A stretch of 55,385 nucleotides of DNA from DASYTH01 sp035762905 (lineage in GTDB: Bacteria; Actinomycetota; Actinomycetes; Mycobacteriales; Pseudonocardiaceae). A program made the translations under genes and the position numbers. The notes beneath the pieces were generated by a model. The model had not been told where the DNA came from and searched no databases. It saw nothing but the letters and a program-made list of their open reading frames with translations. This document shows, piece by piece, positions 7,763 through 16,402 of the stretch; the first letter of the stretch is position 1, and each line of letters opens with the position of its first letter. Where the stretch lies: contig NZ_DASUCC010000139.1 in the NCBI RefSeq assembly GCF_035762905.1, forward strand, positions 1-55,385, written 5' to 3'.

Positions 7763-8323
7763 CTAATCGACGCACCAGGTGTCGTTTTGTTTGCGTAGCG
7801 GCAGCGGGACCGTGGTGGTCTGGTCGCCGATCGTGAGCTTGACCTCGACCGTGGCGGTGTCGCCGGTCAGCTCCGGTTGGCCGACCACCTCGATGGTGGC
7901 GCCCTCCGGGGTGCCGGCGGTGTCCACGAAGGACGCCGGGTCGCAGCTGACCCGCTTCATCGCCTCGGCGTCGTGCGCGTTGAGCGCCGCGACGGCCTGG
8001 TCGGCGACCGCCTTGGCGGCGCCCACCTCGGCCGGCTGGGCGGGCGGCGGCTCGGGCTGCGGCTGTTCCGGCGCGGACGGCGCCGGTTCGGCAGCCGGGC
8101 TGGACGGCGTCTGGCTGCTCGGCGCCGCCGTGGCGGACGGCAGGGCGACGTTGGAGGTGTCCGGCGGGGGATCGTCGGATCCGGTCAGCAGGACGATTCC
8201 GACCACGACGGCGGCCAGCACCAGCGCGGCGATCACCGCGGTCACGATCACCGTGCGCCGGTCCAGCTTCGGGCCGGCCGGCTCGGTCTCGGTGTCGGGC
8301 GCTGCGGATGGGGGCTCGGTCAT
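7763..8323 (-). CDS. Single-TM envelope protein with extracytoplasmic DUF4878-like domain
   Basis: 186-residue protein. A short charged cytosolic tail is followed by one hydrophobic helix (TVIVTAVIAALVLAAVVVGIVLL, residues about 24-46), a Pro/Ala/Ser-rich linker, then a C-terminal alpha+beta domain (VADQAVAALNAHDAEAMKRVSCDP ... TVPLPLRKQNDTWCVD). That domain resembles the lumazine-binding/DUF4878-like folds common on actinobacterial secreted proteins; two cysteines (VSCDP and WCVD) could form a disulfide. Its start overlaps the stop of the next gene upstream by ATGA. Function is unknown. Related in architecture to the three genes that follow it on the map. Confidence 0.8.
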   Translation of the reverse strand: MTEPPSAAPDTETEPAGPKLDRRTVIVTAVIAALVLAAVVVGIVLLTGSDDPPPDTSNVALPSATAAPSSQTPSSPAAEPAPSAPEQPQPEPPPAQPAEVGAAKAVADQAVAALNAHDAEAMKRVSCDPASFVDTAGTPEGATIEVVGQPELTGDTATVEVKLTIGDQTTTVPLPLRKQNDTWCVD

Positions 8324-9096
8324 ACCACGCACCAGGAGTTGCCGGATTTGTTGAGCACAAGCGGGAAGCCCTCAAGCGGGTCGGTTCCGCCGATGGTGAC
8401 CTTGGCCTCGATGGTCGCGGCGTCCTCGCCGATCATCTCCGGCTGCCCGGTCACCTCGACCTTGCTGCCGGACTCGAGCAGGATCCCGGTGTCGTTCGAG
8501 CAGCTGATCGACTTCACGGTCTCCGTGTCCTTGTCGCTGACCGCCTTGGCGTACTTCTTGGCGGTGTCCAGGACAGCGGGATCGACGCCGGCACCACCCC
8601 CGCCGGTCGGCGGCGCCGGCGGGGGGTTCGCCGCGGAGCTGCCGCCGGGCGGCGGCTCCGCGCCGCTGCTGCCGGGGTCGGGTAACTCGCTTTCCGACGG
8701 GGTCTCGCTGGCCGAGCCGCTCGGCGAGCTGGACGAGGCGGCGGGTTGCGGGTTGTCGTCCTTGGTCATGAAGTAGATCGTCGTGCCGGCGCCGACGAGC
8801 ACCAGCACGGCCGCCGCGATCACTGCGGTGATCATTCCCGGGCGGGCCTTCTTGGCCGGCGGGCCACCCGGTCCGCCGGCCGGCGGCTGACCGAACTGGG
8901 CGGTCTGGGGGTACTGGCCGTACTGACTCGGCTGCTGGGGGTACGGCCCGGACTGACTCGGCTGTTGCTGGGGGAACGGCCCGGACTGCGGTCCGTACTG
9001 GCCGGGCTGCTGCCCCTGCTGACCGGCCGGCTGGCCCGGCTGGCCCGGCTGGCCGAACGGCCCGGACGGCGGCCCTTGCTGCGGTGGGTAGGTCAT
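8320..9096 (-). CDS. Pro/Gln/Gly-rich single-TM envelope protein
   Basis: 258 residues. The N-terminal ~85 residues are low-complexity (PQQ, GQPGQ, SQSGPYP repeats), then a KKAR stop-transfer-like basic cluster, a TM helix (MITAVIAAAVLVLVGAGTTIYFM), a Ser/Pro/Gly-rich linker and an extracytoplasmic domain (VLDTAKKYAKAVSDKDTETVKSISCSND ... GFPLVLNKSGNSWCVV). The C-terminal domain aligns by eye with that of the neighbouring gene downstream, including the terminal WCV. A strong AAGGAG site precedes the ATG; upstream in-frame codons were rejected for that reason. Function is unknown. Confidence 0.82.
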   Translation of the reverse strand: MTYPPQQGPPSGPFGQPGQPGQPAGQQGQQPGQYGPQSGPFPQQQPSQSGPYPQQPSQYGQYPQTAQFGQPPAGGPGGPPAKKARPGMITAVIAAAVLVLVGAGTTIYFMTKDDNPQPAASSSSPSGSASETPSESELPDPGSSGAEPPPGGSSAANPPPAPPTGGGGAGVDPAVLDTAKKYAKAVSDKDTETVKSISCSNDTGILLESGSKVEVTGQPEMIGEDAATIEAKVTIGGTDPLEGFPLVLNKSGNSWCVV

Positions 9097-9157
9097 TCCC
9101 CCCGGCTCCTTCGGTTGGGTGAGGGTGCTGGCGAGCGATCGGTGACCGGTCGCGGGC

Positions 9158-9883
9158 TCAGGCCTCGCCCTCGCCGCAGAACCGCCACTGACCACCCTCC
9201 TTGACGATCTTGATCTTGATGTGCGGCGTCTTGGTCTCGCCGTCCTTGGTCAGTTCCAGGTCGATCAGCGCGGTGGCGGTGTTGCCGGTGACCTCCGGGT
9301 CGCCGGCGTTCTCGGCCTTGATGTCGTAGGGCTCGAGCTGCTTCTCCAGCTTGGAGGTGTCGGTGCCGAACTTGTCCTTGTAGGCCTGGCAGGCGCTCTC
9401 CACCACGGTGCTGAACTGCTTGCTCTCGTAGGCGTCGATGTAGGCCTGCTGCACCGCCGCCGGGCTGTTGGTCGGGGCGTCTTCAGTGCGGCTCGGCGGG
9501 TCGTTCCCGTCGTCTTCCTCCGGCCCGGCGGTTTCGGTGTTCGGGCTCGCCGAGCTGCCCGTTCCGCCGCTGTCCCTGGTCATCAGGAAGATCGTGGTCG
9601 CGGCTCCGCCGATCACCAGCACGGCGACCAGGACGATCACGACCATCATCGTGTTCTTCTTCTTGGGCGGCGGTGGTGGCGGGGCGCCCGGGTAGCCGAG
9701 ACCCTGGTAGGGCGTCGGCGGTCCGTACTGGTCGGCCGGCGGTGGCGGTCCGTACTGGCCGGGCTGACCACCGAACGGATCTGGGTGCTGCGGTCCGTAC
9801 ATGCCGGGCTGCTGCTGGCCGTAGGGATCGGGCGGCGGCGGGCCGTAGGGCCCACCACCCGGTGGTTGCGGTGGATAGGTCAT
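9158..9883 (-). CDS. Pro/Gly/Gln-rich single-TM envelope protein
   Basis: 241 residues with the same plan as its neighbours: a PPQPPGGGPYGPPPP-type cytosolic segment, a KKK basic cluster at about residue 75, a TM helix (MMVVIVLVAVLVIGGAATTIFLM), an acidic/Ser-rich linker, and an outer domain (AAVQQAYIDAYESKQFSTVVESACQAYKDKF ... IKIVKEGGQWRFCGEGEA). The paired Cys (ESACQ and RFCGE) recur in the related genes. It is separated from the next gene by 61 bases. The function is unknown; the low-complexity N-termini resemble those of many actinobacterial cell-envelope proteins. Confidence 0.82.
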   Translation of the reverse strand: MTYPPQPPGGGPYGPPPPDPYGQQQPGMYGPQHPDPFGGQPGQYGPPPPADQYGPPTPYQGLGYPGAPPPPPPKKKNTMMVVIVLVAVLVIGGAATTIFLMTRDSGGTGSSASPNTETAGPEEDDGNDPPSRTEDAPTNSPAAVQQAYIDAYESKQFSTVVESACQAYKDKFGTDTSKLEKQLEPYDIKAENAGDPEVTGNTATALIDLELTKDGETKTPHIKIKIVKEGGQWRFCGEGEA

Positions 9884-9969
9884 CTGGGCCCCGACTCCCT
9901 CGTGCGTTCGATTGGCTCGACTGCAAACATGCTAGGCGCGCCCGGCGCGGGCCCGCCGAAGGGACGGGT

Positions 9970-10647
9970 TCAGGTGCCCTCGGTGGAGCCCCGGCCCGAC
10001 CCGGACCCGAACCCGCAGAAGGTCCAGTTGCCGTTCTCCTTCAGCAGCGAGATGGGCGCGGTGTCCGGCACGGTCCGCTGCACGTCCTCGGGCACGTTGT
10101 CGACCTTCAACCCGATCTCCGCGGTGGCCCGGTCACCGTCCTCGGTCACCTTGACGACCGAGAAGGTGATCGTGGCATTGCTCAGTTTGTCGGACTTCGG
10201 ATCGATGTTGTTCCTGATCGACTTCTCCCGGGCCTTCCACTCCTCGCAGGAGATCTCCACGATCCGCGCGGTGTCCTTGTCGTTGGCCGCCGCGACGAAT
10301 TCCTCGGCTACGCCTCGAGCCGTGCTGGTGTCCGACCCGTTCGTCAGCACGAGGATGAGTGCAACCGCGACGCCGAGCACCAGGACGCCTGCGCCGGCGA
10401 ACAGCCAGGGTTTCGCGGTCCGGGGCCGGCCGGGACCGTACCCGGTCGGGTATCCGTATTGGGGTTGTTGTCCGTATTGCCCCGGTGGCCCGTACTGGGG
10501 GTATCCGGCCTGCTGGGGGTAGCCGCCCTGGGGCGGGTAGCCGGGTTGCCCGGGGTACCCACCAGGCACCTGACCTGGGCCGGGCTGCTGGCCGTAGCCG
10601 GGCGGCGGACCGCCGTAGGGGCCCGGCTGGTAGGGCGGTTGGGACAT
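9970..10647 (-). CDS. Pro/Gly/Tyr-rich single-TM envelope protein
   Basis: 225 residues: an N-terminal run of GYP/PGQ/QYG repeats (to about residue 75), a TM helix (WLFAGAGVLVLGVAVALILVL), then an extracytoplasmic alpha+beta domain (VAEEFVAAANDKDTARIVEISCEEWKAR ... ISLLKENGNWTFCGFGSG) ending in a Gly/Ser tail. The Cys pair and the closing GNWTFC resemble the other members of this four-gene tandem group. GAGGAG lies 9 nt before the ATG. It is transcribed away from mpa; the 245-bp gap between them must hold both promoters. Function is unknown. Confidence 0.82.
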   Translation of the reverse strand: MSQPPYQPGPYGGPPPGYGQQPGPGQVPGGYPGQPGYPPQGGYPQQAGYPQYGPPGQYGQQPQYGYPTGYGPGRPRTAKPWLFAGAGVLVLGVAVALILVLTNGSDTSTARGVAEEFVAAANDKDTARIVEISCEEWKAREKSIRNNIDPKSDKLSNATITFSVVKVTEDGDRATAEIGLKVDNVPEDVQRTVPDTAPISLLKENGNWTFCGFGSGSGRGSTEGT

Positions 10648-10892
10648 CTGGGGGCTCCTCGGGCGGGCGGGGACGGACGCTGAAGACCGGGTAGACAAGC
10701 GCCAGTTGAGTCCGGTCCTACGTTCCTGACGCACCGTAGTGGGTATCCGGTTCCCAGTCCCTCGGGTTGTCCGGATCGGCCGGACGGAGCAGGTTTCGGT
10801 TTCGTGACCCGGCGGTTCCGACATGCGGATGCTCTTTTCTTGTCGGAGGTCCCCGGTACCGTGGAGGTACTAGTTCGGGAGGAGGTGCCGAC

Positions 10893-12713
10893 ATGCAGCA
10901 CGATCGTCCCGGCGGTCGGCCAGAGGAGGCCGACGAGCACGGCTCTGGAGCGGAGCGGGCAGGAGGACGTGAGCCTTCTGAGTCCGCCCAGATCCGGTTC
11001 CTCGAAGAGGAAGTTGCTCTGCTACGCCGGAAGCTGACCGAGTCACCGCGGCACGCGCGGCTTCTTGAGCAACGGTTGGCGGAGGCGTCCGAGCGGGTCA
11101 GCCAGCTGACCGAACGCAACGCCAAGCTCGTCGACACCCTGCGTGAGGCGCGCAGCCAGCTGCTCGCCCTGCGTGAGGAGGTCGACCGGCTGGCCCAGCC
11201 GCCGAGTGGGTACGGGGTCTTCCTCGACCGCCACGAGGACGGCACGGTGGACGTGTTCACCGCGGGGCGCAAGATGCGGGTCGCCGTGTCGCCCGCGGTC
11301 GAGGCCGAGGACCTGCGCCGAGGCCAGTCCGTGCGGCTGAACGAGGCCCTCACGGTGGTCGAGGCCGGCGCCTTCGAGCGGATCGGCGAGGTGACCACGC
11401 TGCGCGAGCTGCTCACCCCGGACGTAGAGGGCGCCAGGGCGGTCCGGGCGCTCGTGGTCGGGCACGCCGACGAGGAGCGGGTGGTCTGGCTGGCCGACCC
11501 GCTGTCCGACTCCCCACTCAAGCCGGGTGACTCGCTGCTGGTCGACACCAAGTCCGGCTACGCGTACGAGCGGGTGCCCAAGGCCGAGGTCGAGGATCTG
11601 GTGCTCGAGGAGGTGCCGGACGTCGACTACGCCGACATCGGCGGCCTGTTCCGGCAGATCGAGCAGATCCGGGACGCGGTCGAGCTGCCGTTCCTGCACT
11701 CCGAGCTGTTCCGCGAGTACGAGCTGCGGCCGCCGAAGGGCGTGCTGCTCTACGGCCCGCCCGGGTGCGGAAAGACGCTGATCGCCAAGGCGGTGGCGAA
11801 CTCGCTGGCCAAGCAGGTCGCGGCGACCCGCGGCAAGGAGGGCACGCCGACCGAGGCCAAGTCGTACTTCCTCAACATCAAGGGTCCGGAGCTGCTGAAC
11901 AAGTTCGTCGGCGAGACCGAGCGGCACATTCGGCTGATCTTCCAGCGGGCCCGGGAGAAGGCGTCCGAGGGCACCCCGGTGATCGTGTTCTTCGACGAGA
12001 TGGACTCGATCTTCCGGACCCGTGGCTCGGGCGTGTCGTCGGACGTGGAGACCACGATCGTGCCCCAGCTGCTGTCCGAGATCGACGGCGTCGAGGGCCT
12101 GGAGAACGTGATCGTGATCGGTGCCTCCAACCGGGAGGACATGATCGACCCGGCGATCCTGCGGCCCGGCCGGCTGGACGTCAAGATCAAGATCGAGCGG
12201 CCGGACGCCGAGGCGGCCAAGGACATCTTCTCCAAGTACCTCACCCGCACGCTGCCCATCCACGCCGACGATCTGGCCGAGTTCAGCGGCGACCCGGGCG
12301 CGTGCATCGAGGCGATGATCCAGCACACCGTCGAGCGGATGTACGCCGAGACCGAGGAGAACCGGTTCCTCGAGGTCACCTACGCCAACGGTGACAAGGA
12401 GGTGCTGTACTTCCGCGACTTCAACTCCGGCGCCATGATTCAGAACATCGTCGACCGGGCCAAGAAGGCCGCGATCAAGTCGGTGCTGGAGACCAACCAG
12501 CCCGGCCTGCGCGTCCAGCATCTCCTCGACGCCATCGTCGACGAGTTCGCGGAGAACGAGGACCTCCCCAACACCACCAACCCGGACGACTGGGCCCGCA
12601 TCTCCGGCAAGAAGGGCGAGCGCATCGTCTACATCCGCACCCTGGTCACCGGCAAGAACCAGGAATCCGGCCGGGCCATCGACACGGCCACCAACACCGG
12701 CCAGTACCTCTGA
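10893..12713 (+). CDS. mpa: Proteasome-associated AAA ATPase Mpa/ARC
   Basis: 606-residue hexameric AAA unfoldase that recognises pupylated proteins and threads them into the 20S proteasome. The order is an N-terminal coiled coil (about residues 35-98) that binds Pup, two OB domains (about 100-240), and an AAA module with Walker A GPPGCGKT (288-295), Walker B IVFFDEMDS and the sensor/Arg-finger region ILRPGRLD. The C-terminus is GQYL; the penultimate Tyr and last Leu are the known docking tail that opens the proteasome gate. The ATG has a GGGAGGAGG site about 8 nt upstream. The length equals that of the mycobacterial protein. A perfect terminator hairpin follows. Confidence 0.97.
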   Translation: MQHDRPGGRPEEADEHGSGAERAGGREPSESAQIRFLEEEVALLRRKLTESPRHARLLEQRLAEASERVSQLTERNAKLVDTLREARSQLLALREEVDRLAQPPSGYGVFLDRHEDGTVDVFTAGRKMRVAVSPAVEAEDLRRGQSVRLNEALTVVEAGAFERIGEVTTLRELLTPDVEGARAVRALVVGHADEERVVWLADPLSDSPLKPGDSLLVDTKSGYAYERVPKAEVEDLVLEEVPDVDYADIGGLFRQIEQIRDAVELPFLHSELFREYELRPPKGVLLYGPPGCGKTLIAKAVANSLAKQVAATRGKEGTPTEAKSYFLNIKGPELLNKFVGETERHIRLIFQRAREKASEGTPVIVFFDEMDSIFRTRGSGVSSDVETTIVPQLLSEIDGVEGLENVIVIGASNREDMIDPAILRPGRLDVKIKIERPDAEAAKDIFSKYLTRTLPIHADDLAEFSGDPGACIEAMIQHTVERMYAETEENRFLEVTYANGDKEVLYFRDFNSGAMIQNIVDRAKKAAIKSVLETNQPGLRVQHLLDAIVDEFAENEDLPNTTNPDDWARISGKKGERIVYIRTLVTGKNQESGRAIDTATNTGQYL

Positions 12714-12730
12714 CCCACCCACGCACCAAC

Positions 12731-12761
12731 CCGAAGGCCGCCCCACCAGGGCGGCCTTCGG
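12731..12761 (+). terminator. Terminator hairpin after mpa
   Basis: CCGAAGGCCGCC (12731-12742), loop CCACCAG, GGCGGCCTTCGG (12750-12761): a perfect 12-bp stem followed by TTTG rather than a full U-tract, as usual for high-GC actinobacteria. It lies 17 nt after the mpa stop. Confidence 0.85.
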
Positions 12762-12772
12762 TTTGCGCGAGC

Positions 12773-12812
12773 TTTCGGTTGCGGCACGCGAGTTCCCGGT
12801 TGCGGCGCGGGA
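12773..12812 (+). repeat. Degenerate 20-bp tandem repeat upstream of dop
   Basis: Two imperfect 20-nt units, 12773-12792 and 12793-12812, share C-CGGTTGCGG-GCG; a weaker third unit precedes them at the end of the terminator. No protein-coding sense is seen. It may belong to a dispersed actinobacterial spacer repeat. Confidence 0.4.
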
Positions 12813-12910
12813 TCCGCTGATTCGGACCGACTACTCCCGTTGCCCAACCGGCGACTCGGATGCCTCCGCCGGCTGGTCGGGCGGCTCGAGTAGGGCTCCA
12901 GTGCGGGCCG

Positions 12911-12916
12911 TAGGCT
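12911..12916 (+). promoter_or_regulatory. -10 box, leaderless start of dop
   Basis: TAGGCT ends 7 nt before the dop ATG at 12924 and no Shine-Dalgarno-like sequence lies between, so the message probably begins at the start codon. Confidence 0.55.
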
Positions 12917-12923
12917 GGGGTTT

Positions 12924-14432
12924 ATGCGCAGGATCATGGGGACCGAGGTCGAGTACGGGATCGCCGTGCCGGGGGACGCGACGGCGAACCCGGTGCTGAC
13001 CTCGACCCAGGTCGTGCTCGCCTACGCCGCCGCTGCCGACATTCCGCGGGCCCGGCGGGCGCGGTGGGACTACGAGGTCGAGTCGCCGCTGCGGGATGCC
13101 CGGGGGTTCGACCTCGGGGCGCCCGGGATGCCGCCGTCCGACCCCGAGGTGGAGGATCTGGGCGCGGCCAACGTCATTCTGACCAACGGTGCGCGGCTCT
13201 ACGTCGATCATGCGCATCCCGAGTACTCCGCGCCCGAGGTGACCAACGCCCGGGACGCCGTGATCTGGGACAAGGCGGGGGAGCGGGTGATGGAGGAGGC
13301 CGCCATGCGCGCGGCCACCGTGCCCGGGCAGTCCCGGCTGCAGCTCTACAAGAACAACGTCGACGGCAAGGGCGCGAGCTACGGCACGCACGAGAACTAC
13401 CTGATGGCCCGCAGCACCCCGTTCACCGCGGTGATCGGCGGCCTGACCCCGTTCTTCGCCTCCCGCCAGGTGGTCTGCGGCTCCGGCCGGGTCGGCATCG
13501 GCGTGTCCGGCGAGGAGGCGGGATTCCAGCTCTCCCAGCGGGCCGACTACATCGAGGTCGAGGTCGGCCTGGAGACCACGCTCAAGCGCGGCATCATCAA
13601 CACCCGGGACGAGCCGCACGCCGACGCCGACAAGTACCGCCGGCTGCACGTGATCATCGGTGATGCCAACCTGGCCGAGCTGTCCACCTACCTCAAGGTC
13701 GGGACCACGGCACTGGTGCTCGACCTGATCGAGTCCGGCATCCGGTTCGATCACCTCAAGCTCGCCGACCCGGTCCGGGCGGTGCACACGATCAGCCACG
13801 ACCCGACCCTGAAGGCCACCGTCGAGCTGGCCAACGGCCGCAAGTTCACCGGGCTGGACATGCAGTTCGCCTATCACGAGCTGGCCGCGAAGCACCTGGA
13901 GCGCTCCGACATCGACCGGATCTCCGAGGACGTCCTGCAGACCTGGGGTGACGTGCTCGACGCGCTGGCCCGCGACCCGCAGGAGTGCGCCGACCGGCTG
14001 GACTGGCCGGCCAAGCTGCGGCTGCTCGAGGGATTCCGGGCCCGCGACGGCCTGAACTGGTCCTCGCCCCGGCTGCAGCTGATCGACCTGCAGTACTCCG
14101 ACGTCCGGCTGGAGCGTGGCCTGTACAACCGCCTGGTCGCCAGGGGGTCGATGAAGCGCCTGGTCACCGAGGAGGAGGTGACCGCGGCGATGATCAATCC
14201 ACCGCTGGACACCCGGGCGTACTTCCGCGGCAAGTGTCTCGAGCGCTACCCGAACGCGATCGCGGCCGCGTCCTGGGACTCGGTGATCTTCGATCTCGGC
14301 CGGGAGTCGCTGGTCCGCATCCCCACGCTGGAGCCGCTGCGCGGCACGAAGGCACACGTCGGGGACCTGCTCGAGGCGTCGGCAACGGCCGAGGATCTGG
14401 TGGATGCCCTGACCGGCGGGTCGCGTCGCTGA
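12924..14432 (+). CDS. dop: Deamidase/depupylase Dop
   Basis: 502-residue carboxylate-amine ligase-like enzyme that removes Pup from substrates and, where Pup ends in Gln, deamidates it. The N-terminus MRRIMGTEVEYGI carries the Mg/ATP-binding glutamates, and Asp95 in LYVDHAHPEYSAPE matches the known catalytic Asp. The Dop-specific loop after residue 38 (ARRARWDYEVESPLRDARG) separates it from PafA. NTRDEPHADADKYRRLHVI is shared with PafA. Pup here already ends in Glu, so depupylation is the only activity required. It precedes pup by 65 bases in the standard dop-pup-prcB-prcA order. Confidence 0.97.
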   Translation: MRRIMGTEVEYGIAVPGDATANPVLTSTQVVLAYAAAADIPRARRARWDYEVESPLRDARGFDLGAPGMPPSDPEVEDLGAANVILTNGARLYVDHAHPEYSAPEVTNARDAVIWDKAGERVMEEAAMRAATVPGQSRLQLYKNNVDGKGASYGTHENYLMARSTPFTAVIGGLTPFFASRQVVCGSGRVGIGVSGEEAGFQLSQRADYIEVEVGLETTLKRGIINTRDEPHADADKYRRLHVIIGDANLAELSTYLKVGTTALVLDLIESGIRFDHLKLADPVRAVHTISHDPTLKATVELANGRKFTGLDMQFAYHELAAKHLERSDIDRISEDVLQTWGDVLDALARDPQECADRLDWPAKLRLLEGFRARDGLNWSSPRLQLIDLQYSDVRLERGLYNRLVARGSMKRLVTEEEVTAAMINPPLDTRAYFRGKCLERYPNAIAAASWDSVIFDLGRESLVRIPTLEPLRGTKAHVGDLLEASATAEDLVDALTGGSRR

Positions 14433-14497
14433 TGGTTGAGACGGATGTCGGCCCTGGTCGGTAATGTTTCATTAGGCCAGCCACAACGGGAGGCGAG

Positions 14498-14692
14498 ATG
14501 GCTCAGGAACACGTGCAGCGGCAAGGTGGCGGTGACGGCGACGAGGATGTCGACGGCGGCGCCCCGGCCGGTCAGGAACGCCGGGAGAAACTCGGCGAGG
14601 ATGTCGACACGATTCTCGACGAGATCGACGACGTGCTTGAGGAGAACGCCGAGGACTTCGTCCGCGCCTACGTCCAAAAGGGCGGCGAGTAA
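14498..14692 (+). CDS. pup: Prokaryotic ubiquitin-like protein Pup
   Basis: 64-residue intrinsically disordered modifier that is attached by its C-terminal Glu to substrate lysines. The central Asp/Glu-rich stretch (GEDVDTILDEIDDVLEENAEDF) is the helix-forming part that binds the Mpa coiled coil. The protein ends VQKGGE: the last residue is Glu, not Gln as in mycobacteria, so PafA can use it without prior deamidation. A GGGAGGCGAG ribosome site precedes the ATG. It is followed by prcB after 36 bases. Confidence 0.97.
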   Translation: MAQEHVQRQGGGDGDEDVDGGAPAGQERREKLGEDVDTILDEIDDVLEENAEDFVRAYVQKGGE

Positions 14693-14728
14693 CCTCCCTC
14701 ATCCGGCGTCTACGAACGAAAGAAGGGC

Positions 14729-15589
14729 ATGGACCACACCTCGCACCGCGCCACGTCCGGCGCACCGCTTCCTGCTGCCTACCTGACCACAGGAACGTCG
14801 TCGTTCACCGACTTCCTGCGCGCCCAGGCGCCGGACCTGTTGCCCGGCAGGCGGGCGGTGCCGGGCATGCGGGCGGAGGGCCGGGGGGACATCCCGCACG
14901 GCACCACCATCGTCGCGGTGAAGTTCTCCGGCGGTGTGCTGATCGCCGGTGACCGGCGGGCGACGGCCGGCAACATGATCGCCCAGCGTGACATCGACAA
15001 GGTCTACGTCACCGACAGCTATTCCGCCGTGGGGATCGCCGGTACCGCCGGGCTCGGCCTGGAACTGGTCCGGCTGTACTCGGTCGAGCTGGCGCACTAC
15101 GAGAAGATCGAGGGCGTCTCGCTGTCCCTGGACGGAAAGACCAACAAGCTGGCGATCATGGTGCGGCAGAGCCTGGACATGGCGATGGCCGGCCTTGCCG
15201 TGCTGCCGCTGTTCGTCGGGTTCGACACCGATGCCGAGGACCCGGCCCGGGGCGGGCGGATCGTGTCCTACGACGTGGTCGGCGGGCGGTTCGAGGAGCG
15301 GGCCGGGTTCCACTCGATCGGCTCGGGCTCGGTGTTCGCCCGCTCGGCGCTGAAGAAGCTCTACGACCCGGACGGTGACCGGGATGCCGCGGTCCGCACC
15401 GCGGTCGAGGCGCTCTACGACGCGGCGGACGACGACACCGCCACCGGCGGTCCGGACGTGGGCCGCAAGATCTTCCCCACGATGATCACGGTCACCGCGG
15501 CGGAGGGTTCCGTCCGGGTGCCCGAGGCCGAGGCGGCCGTGGTGGCCGAGGCCGTGGTGGCCGACCGCGCCCGGGCACCGCGCGGCTGA
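14729..15589 (+). CDS. prcB: 20S proteasome beta subunit PrcB
   Basis: 286-residue catalytic subunit of the 20S core. A propeptide of about 58 residues ends at HG|TTIVAV; autocleavage exposes Thr59 as the N-terminal nucleophile. GDRRATAGN and the Lys of DIDKVYV lie in the active-site region, and IGSGSVFARSALKKLYD is a typical beta-subunit segment. An Ala/Val-rich tail (AEAAVVAEAVVADRARAPRG) extends the C-terminus. It is followed by prcA after 35 bases; the two are expected to be cotranscribed with pup. Confidence 0.97.
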   Translation: MDHTSHRATSGAPLPAAYLTTGTSSFTDFLRAQAPDLLPGRRAVPGMRAEGRGDIPHGTTIVAVKFSGGVLIAGDRRATAGNMIAQRDIDKVYVTDSYSAVGIAGTAGLGLELVRLYSVELAHYEKIEGVSLSLDGKTNKLAIMVRQSLDMAMAGLAVLPLFVGFDTDAEDPARGGRIVSYDVVGGRFEERAGFHSIGSGSVFARSALKKLYDPDGDRDAAVRTAVEALYDAADDDTATGGPDVGRKIFPTMITVTAAEGSVRVPEAEAAVVAEAVVADRARAPRG

Positions 15590-15624
15590 CCCGAGATGAC
15601 GACCGGACTGACGAGGAGCGACCC

Positions 15625-16398
15625 GTGACCCTGCCGCTGTACGCCTCTCCCGAGCAGCTGATGCGCGAGCGCTCGGAGCTGGCCCGCAAGGGCATAGCCC
15701 GGGGGCGCAGCGTCGTGGCGCTCAAGTACAGCGGCGGCGTGCTGTTCGTCGCCGAGAACCCGTCGGCCACGCTGCACAAGGTCTCGGAGATCTACGACCG
15801 GATCGGGTTCGCCGCCGCCGGCCGGTACAGCGAGTACGAGAGCCTGCGCCGGATGGGCATCCGGCACGTCGATCTCTGGGGCTACGCCTACGACCGGCGG
15901 GACGTCTCGGCCCGGCAGCTGGCCAACGTCTACGCCCAGACCCTCGGCGGGATCTTCACCGACCAGCTCAAGCCGTTCGAGGTGGAGCTCTGCGTCGGCG
16001 AGGTGGGCGCCCGGCCCGAGGACGACCAGCTCTACCGGCTGACCTACGACGGCTCGATCGTCGACGAGCCGCAGCACATGGTGATGGGCGGGCAGACCGA
16101 GCCGATCTCCACGGTGCTGAAGAACGACTACCAGGCGGAGATGGAACTCGCCGACGCCGTGCGGCTGGCCGTGCGGGCGCTGTCGGCCAGCGCGCCCAGC
16201 TCCAACAACGGCGACAGCACCGCCACCACGGTCGGCAAGCTCGAGGTGGCGGTGCTGGAGCGGTCCCGCCCGATGCGGGCGTTCCGGCGGCTGGAGGGCG
16301 CGGCGCTGGCCTCGCTGCTGCCCGCCGCGGCCGAGCCGGAGCCGGATGCGGAGGCGGAGGCGGAGGCGACCCCGGACGAGCCCGCATCCCCGGAATAG
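15625..16398 (+). CDS. prcA: 20S proteasome alpha subunit PrcA
   Basis: 257-residue structural subunit forming the outer rings and gate of the proteasome. The N-terminus (YASPEQLMRERSELARKGIARGRSVVAL) is the gate and H0 helix region typical of actinobacterial alpha subunits; it lacks a catalytic Thr. RPEDDQLYRLTYDGSIVDE and YQAEMELADAVRLAVRAL follow. An Ala/Glu/Pro-rich acidic tail ends the protein. The GTG start has GGAGCG upstream. The TAG stop lies four bases before repeat copy C. Confidence 0.96.
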   Translation: MTLPLYASPEQLMRERSELARKGIARGRSVVALKYSGGVLFVAENPSATLHKVSEIYDRIGFAAAGRYSEYESLRRMGIRHVDLWGYAYDRRDVSARQLANVYAQTLGGIFTDQLKPFEVELCVGEVGARPEDDQLYRLTYDGSIVDEPQHMVMGGQTEPISTVLKNDYQAEMELADAVRLAVRALSASAPSSNNGDSTATTVGKLEVAVLERSRPMRAFRRLEGAALASLLPAAAEPEPDAEAEAEATPDEPASPE

Positions 16399-16402
16399 TC
16401 CG

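Noticed and set aside
7763..10647. Repetitive CAG/CCG-rich DNA as a tandem-repeat array or CRISPR
   Set aside because: The repeats are codon-level Pro/Gln/Gly low complexity within coding frames; no regular repeat-spacer structure exists here or elsewhere in the window.
11043..12746. 567-codon minus-strand frame opposite mpa
   Set aside because: Shadow of mpa, which has all AAA motifs and the GQYL tail.
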